Assembly: GCA_007120675.1 (NCBI GenBank)
Contig: SKNE01000223.1
Coordinates: 1 to 6,379 of the forward strand
Length of the DNA stretch: 6,379 bases
Source: Bacteroidales bacterium
Lineage (GTDB): Bacteria; Bacteroidota; Bacteroidia; Bacteroidales; UBA7960
Direction: 5' to 3'
The position numbers and the translations under genes were made by a program. Positions 5,449 through 6,379 of the stretch are shown here, piece after piece (position 1 is the first letter of the stretch; the number at the start of each line of letters is the position of its first letter). The notes under the pieces are model-generated. The model searched no databases. It was not told the DNA's origin and saw only the letters and a list, made by a program, of their open reading frames with translations.

Positions 5449-6379
5449 ATGACACAAGCAATGAATTACGATGAAAGAATCCGCCGGACCGCCGTTCTGG
5501 GCGCCGGCGGAAAGATGGGGTCGGGCATCCTGCTGCTGGCAGCCGCCGAGATGGCTGATGCGCGACTCAAACCGGAGAACAGGGGCAGGGTATTCGAGCT
5601 CCACGCCATCGACATCTCTTCAGAATCCCTGCAGGGACTGCATGCCTACCTAAAAAGCCAACTGCTGCGCATGGCCGAGAAAAAGACGGTGGCCCTGAGG
5701 GGCCTCTACGCTGAGCGCACAGACCTGGAGGAAAATGAAGACATCATCAGGCAATATGTGGATGATGCCATGCAAATCGTGCGCTTCAGCACCCGGATTG
5801 AGTCAGCATACGATGCCCACCTGGTGTTTGAGGCCGCAGTGGAGGAAGTGGATCTCAAGGTAAAACTGCTCAGGCAGATCCATGAGAATTCTGCAAGCAC
5901 ACCCTATTTCCTCACCAATACCTCCTCCATCCCCATCGCTGAGCTCAATGAACTGGCTGAGCTGAAGGGGCATATCCTCGGATTCCATTTTTATAACCCG
6001 CCCGCCGTGCAACGCATTGTTGAGTTCGTGGCACCGGAAGGGACGGTGCCCGAGATGGTGGACTTCTCCCTGCAGCTGGCAAAGAAGATGCGCAAGGTGA
6101 TCGTCCAGGCCAACGATTTTGCGGGCTTCATCGGCAATGGTTACCTGATGCGGGATATCCTCTACGGCATTAGCCAGGCCTTAGCCCTGGAAAAGGAAAT
6201 GGGTTTTGCGCAGGCGGTGCTCACGGTGAACAAGCTGAGCCAGGACTTTCTGCTCCGCCCCATGGGCATCTTCCAGCTGATGGATTACGTGGGCATTGAT
6301 GTATGTCAGAAGATCATGGCGGTGATGTCGGACCGGCTGAACAAGCCCGAAATTCACAGTCCACTGATCGACCAGCTCA
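5449..6379 (+). CDS. 3-hydroxyacyl-CoA dehydrogenase, 3'-truncated by the window edge
   Basis: The frame is open from ATG 5449 to the right edge (310 codons, no stop). It is predicted to oxidise L-3-hydroxyacyl-CoA to 3-oxoacyl-CoA with NAD, the third beta-oxidation step. A Rossmann domain begins at AVLGAGGKMGSGI (residues 15-27), and Asp55 ending strand 2 (HAID) suggests NAD rather than NADP. The catalytic set matches the human mitochondrial enzyme in spacing: Ser159 in TNTSS, His180 in GFHFYNP, Glu192 in RIVEFV and Asn230 in FIGNG, equivalent to Ser137, His158, Glu170 and Asn208. The C-terminal helical domain starts with DFAGFIGNGYLM and includes PMGIFQLMDYVGID (271-284). The glycine loop has one more residue than the usual GxGxxG, and the N-terminal domain is roughly 25 residues longer than the recalled human sequence. 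ATG 5461 (M5) is an alternative start. An unseen C-terminal extension cannot be excluded. Confidence 0.92.
   Translation, partial: MTQAMNYDERIRRTAVLGAGGKMGSGILLLAAAEMADARLKPENRGRVFELHAIDISSESLQGLHAYLKSQLLRMAEKKTVALRGLYAERTDLEENEDIIRQYVDDAMQIVRFSTRIESAYDAHLVFEAAVEEVDLKVKLLRQIHENSASTPYFLTNTSSIPIAELNELAELKGHILGFHFYNPPAVQRIVEFVAPEGTVPEMVDFSLQLAKKMRKVIVQANDFAGFIGNGYLMRDILYGISQALALEKEMGFAQAVLTVNKLSQDFLLRPMGIFQLMDYVGIDVCQKIMAVMSDRLNKPEIHSPLIDQL

Overview
The window (6379 bp, fairly GC-rich) most likely comes from a member of the Bacteroidota. The grounds are indirect: starts mostly lack strong Shine-Dalgarno sites and are preceded by A/T-rich leaders, a TAnnTTTG-type promoter element lies upstream of one gene, and the gene families fit (serpin, DUF418 membrane protein, beta-oxidation cassette). 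The sequence does not fix a genus. Six protein genes are visible, two of them cut by the window edges. No rRNA, tRNA, insertion sequence, CRISPR array or phage gene was seen.

Left part, 1-2469: the 3' majority of a serpin gene (+) ends at 1055 and faces a DUF418-family polytopic membrane protein gene (-) that ends at 1219. The short convergent gap holds a degenerate 50-bp tandem repeat. Upstream of the DUF418 gene is a candidate Bacteroidota-type -7 element.

Middle part, 2470-3472: a class I SAM-dependent methyltransferase gene (-) lies upstream of, and in the same direction as, the DUF418 gene. Between them sits a four-copy tandem repeat with an exact 37-bp period. Its last copy runs into the methyltransferase 3' end, so the final codons and stop of that gene lie inside a repeat copy. 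An AT-rich divergent spacer (3331-3472) separates the methyltransferase from the next block.

Right part, 3473-6379: three closely spaced + strand genes encode the first three steps of fatty acyl-CoA beta-oxidation in reaction order: acyl-CoA dehydrogenase, enoyl-CoA hydratase and 3-hydroxyacyl-CoA dehydrogenase. The last gene runs off the window. Catalytic residues are present in all three. Electrons from the first enzyme would go to an electron-transfer flavoprotein, and a thiolase would complete the cycle; neither is in the window.

I see no clear previously undescribed system. The points most worth a second look are the two intergenic tandem repeats (37 bp and 50 bp, neither a multiple of 3), the overlap of the 37-bp repeat with a gene end, the long serpin reactive loop with a basic predicted P1, and an atypical glycine loop plus extra N-terminal length in the 3-hydroxyacyl-CoA dehydrogenase.
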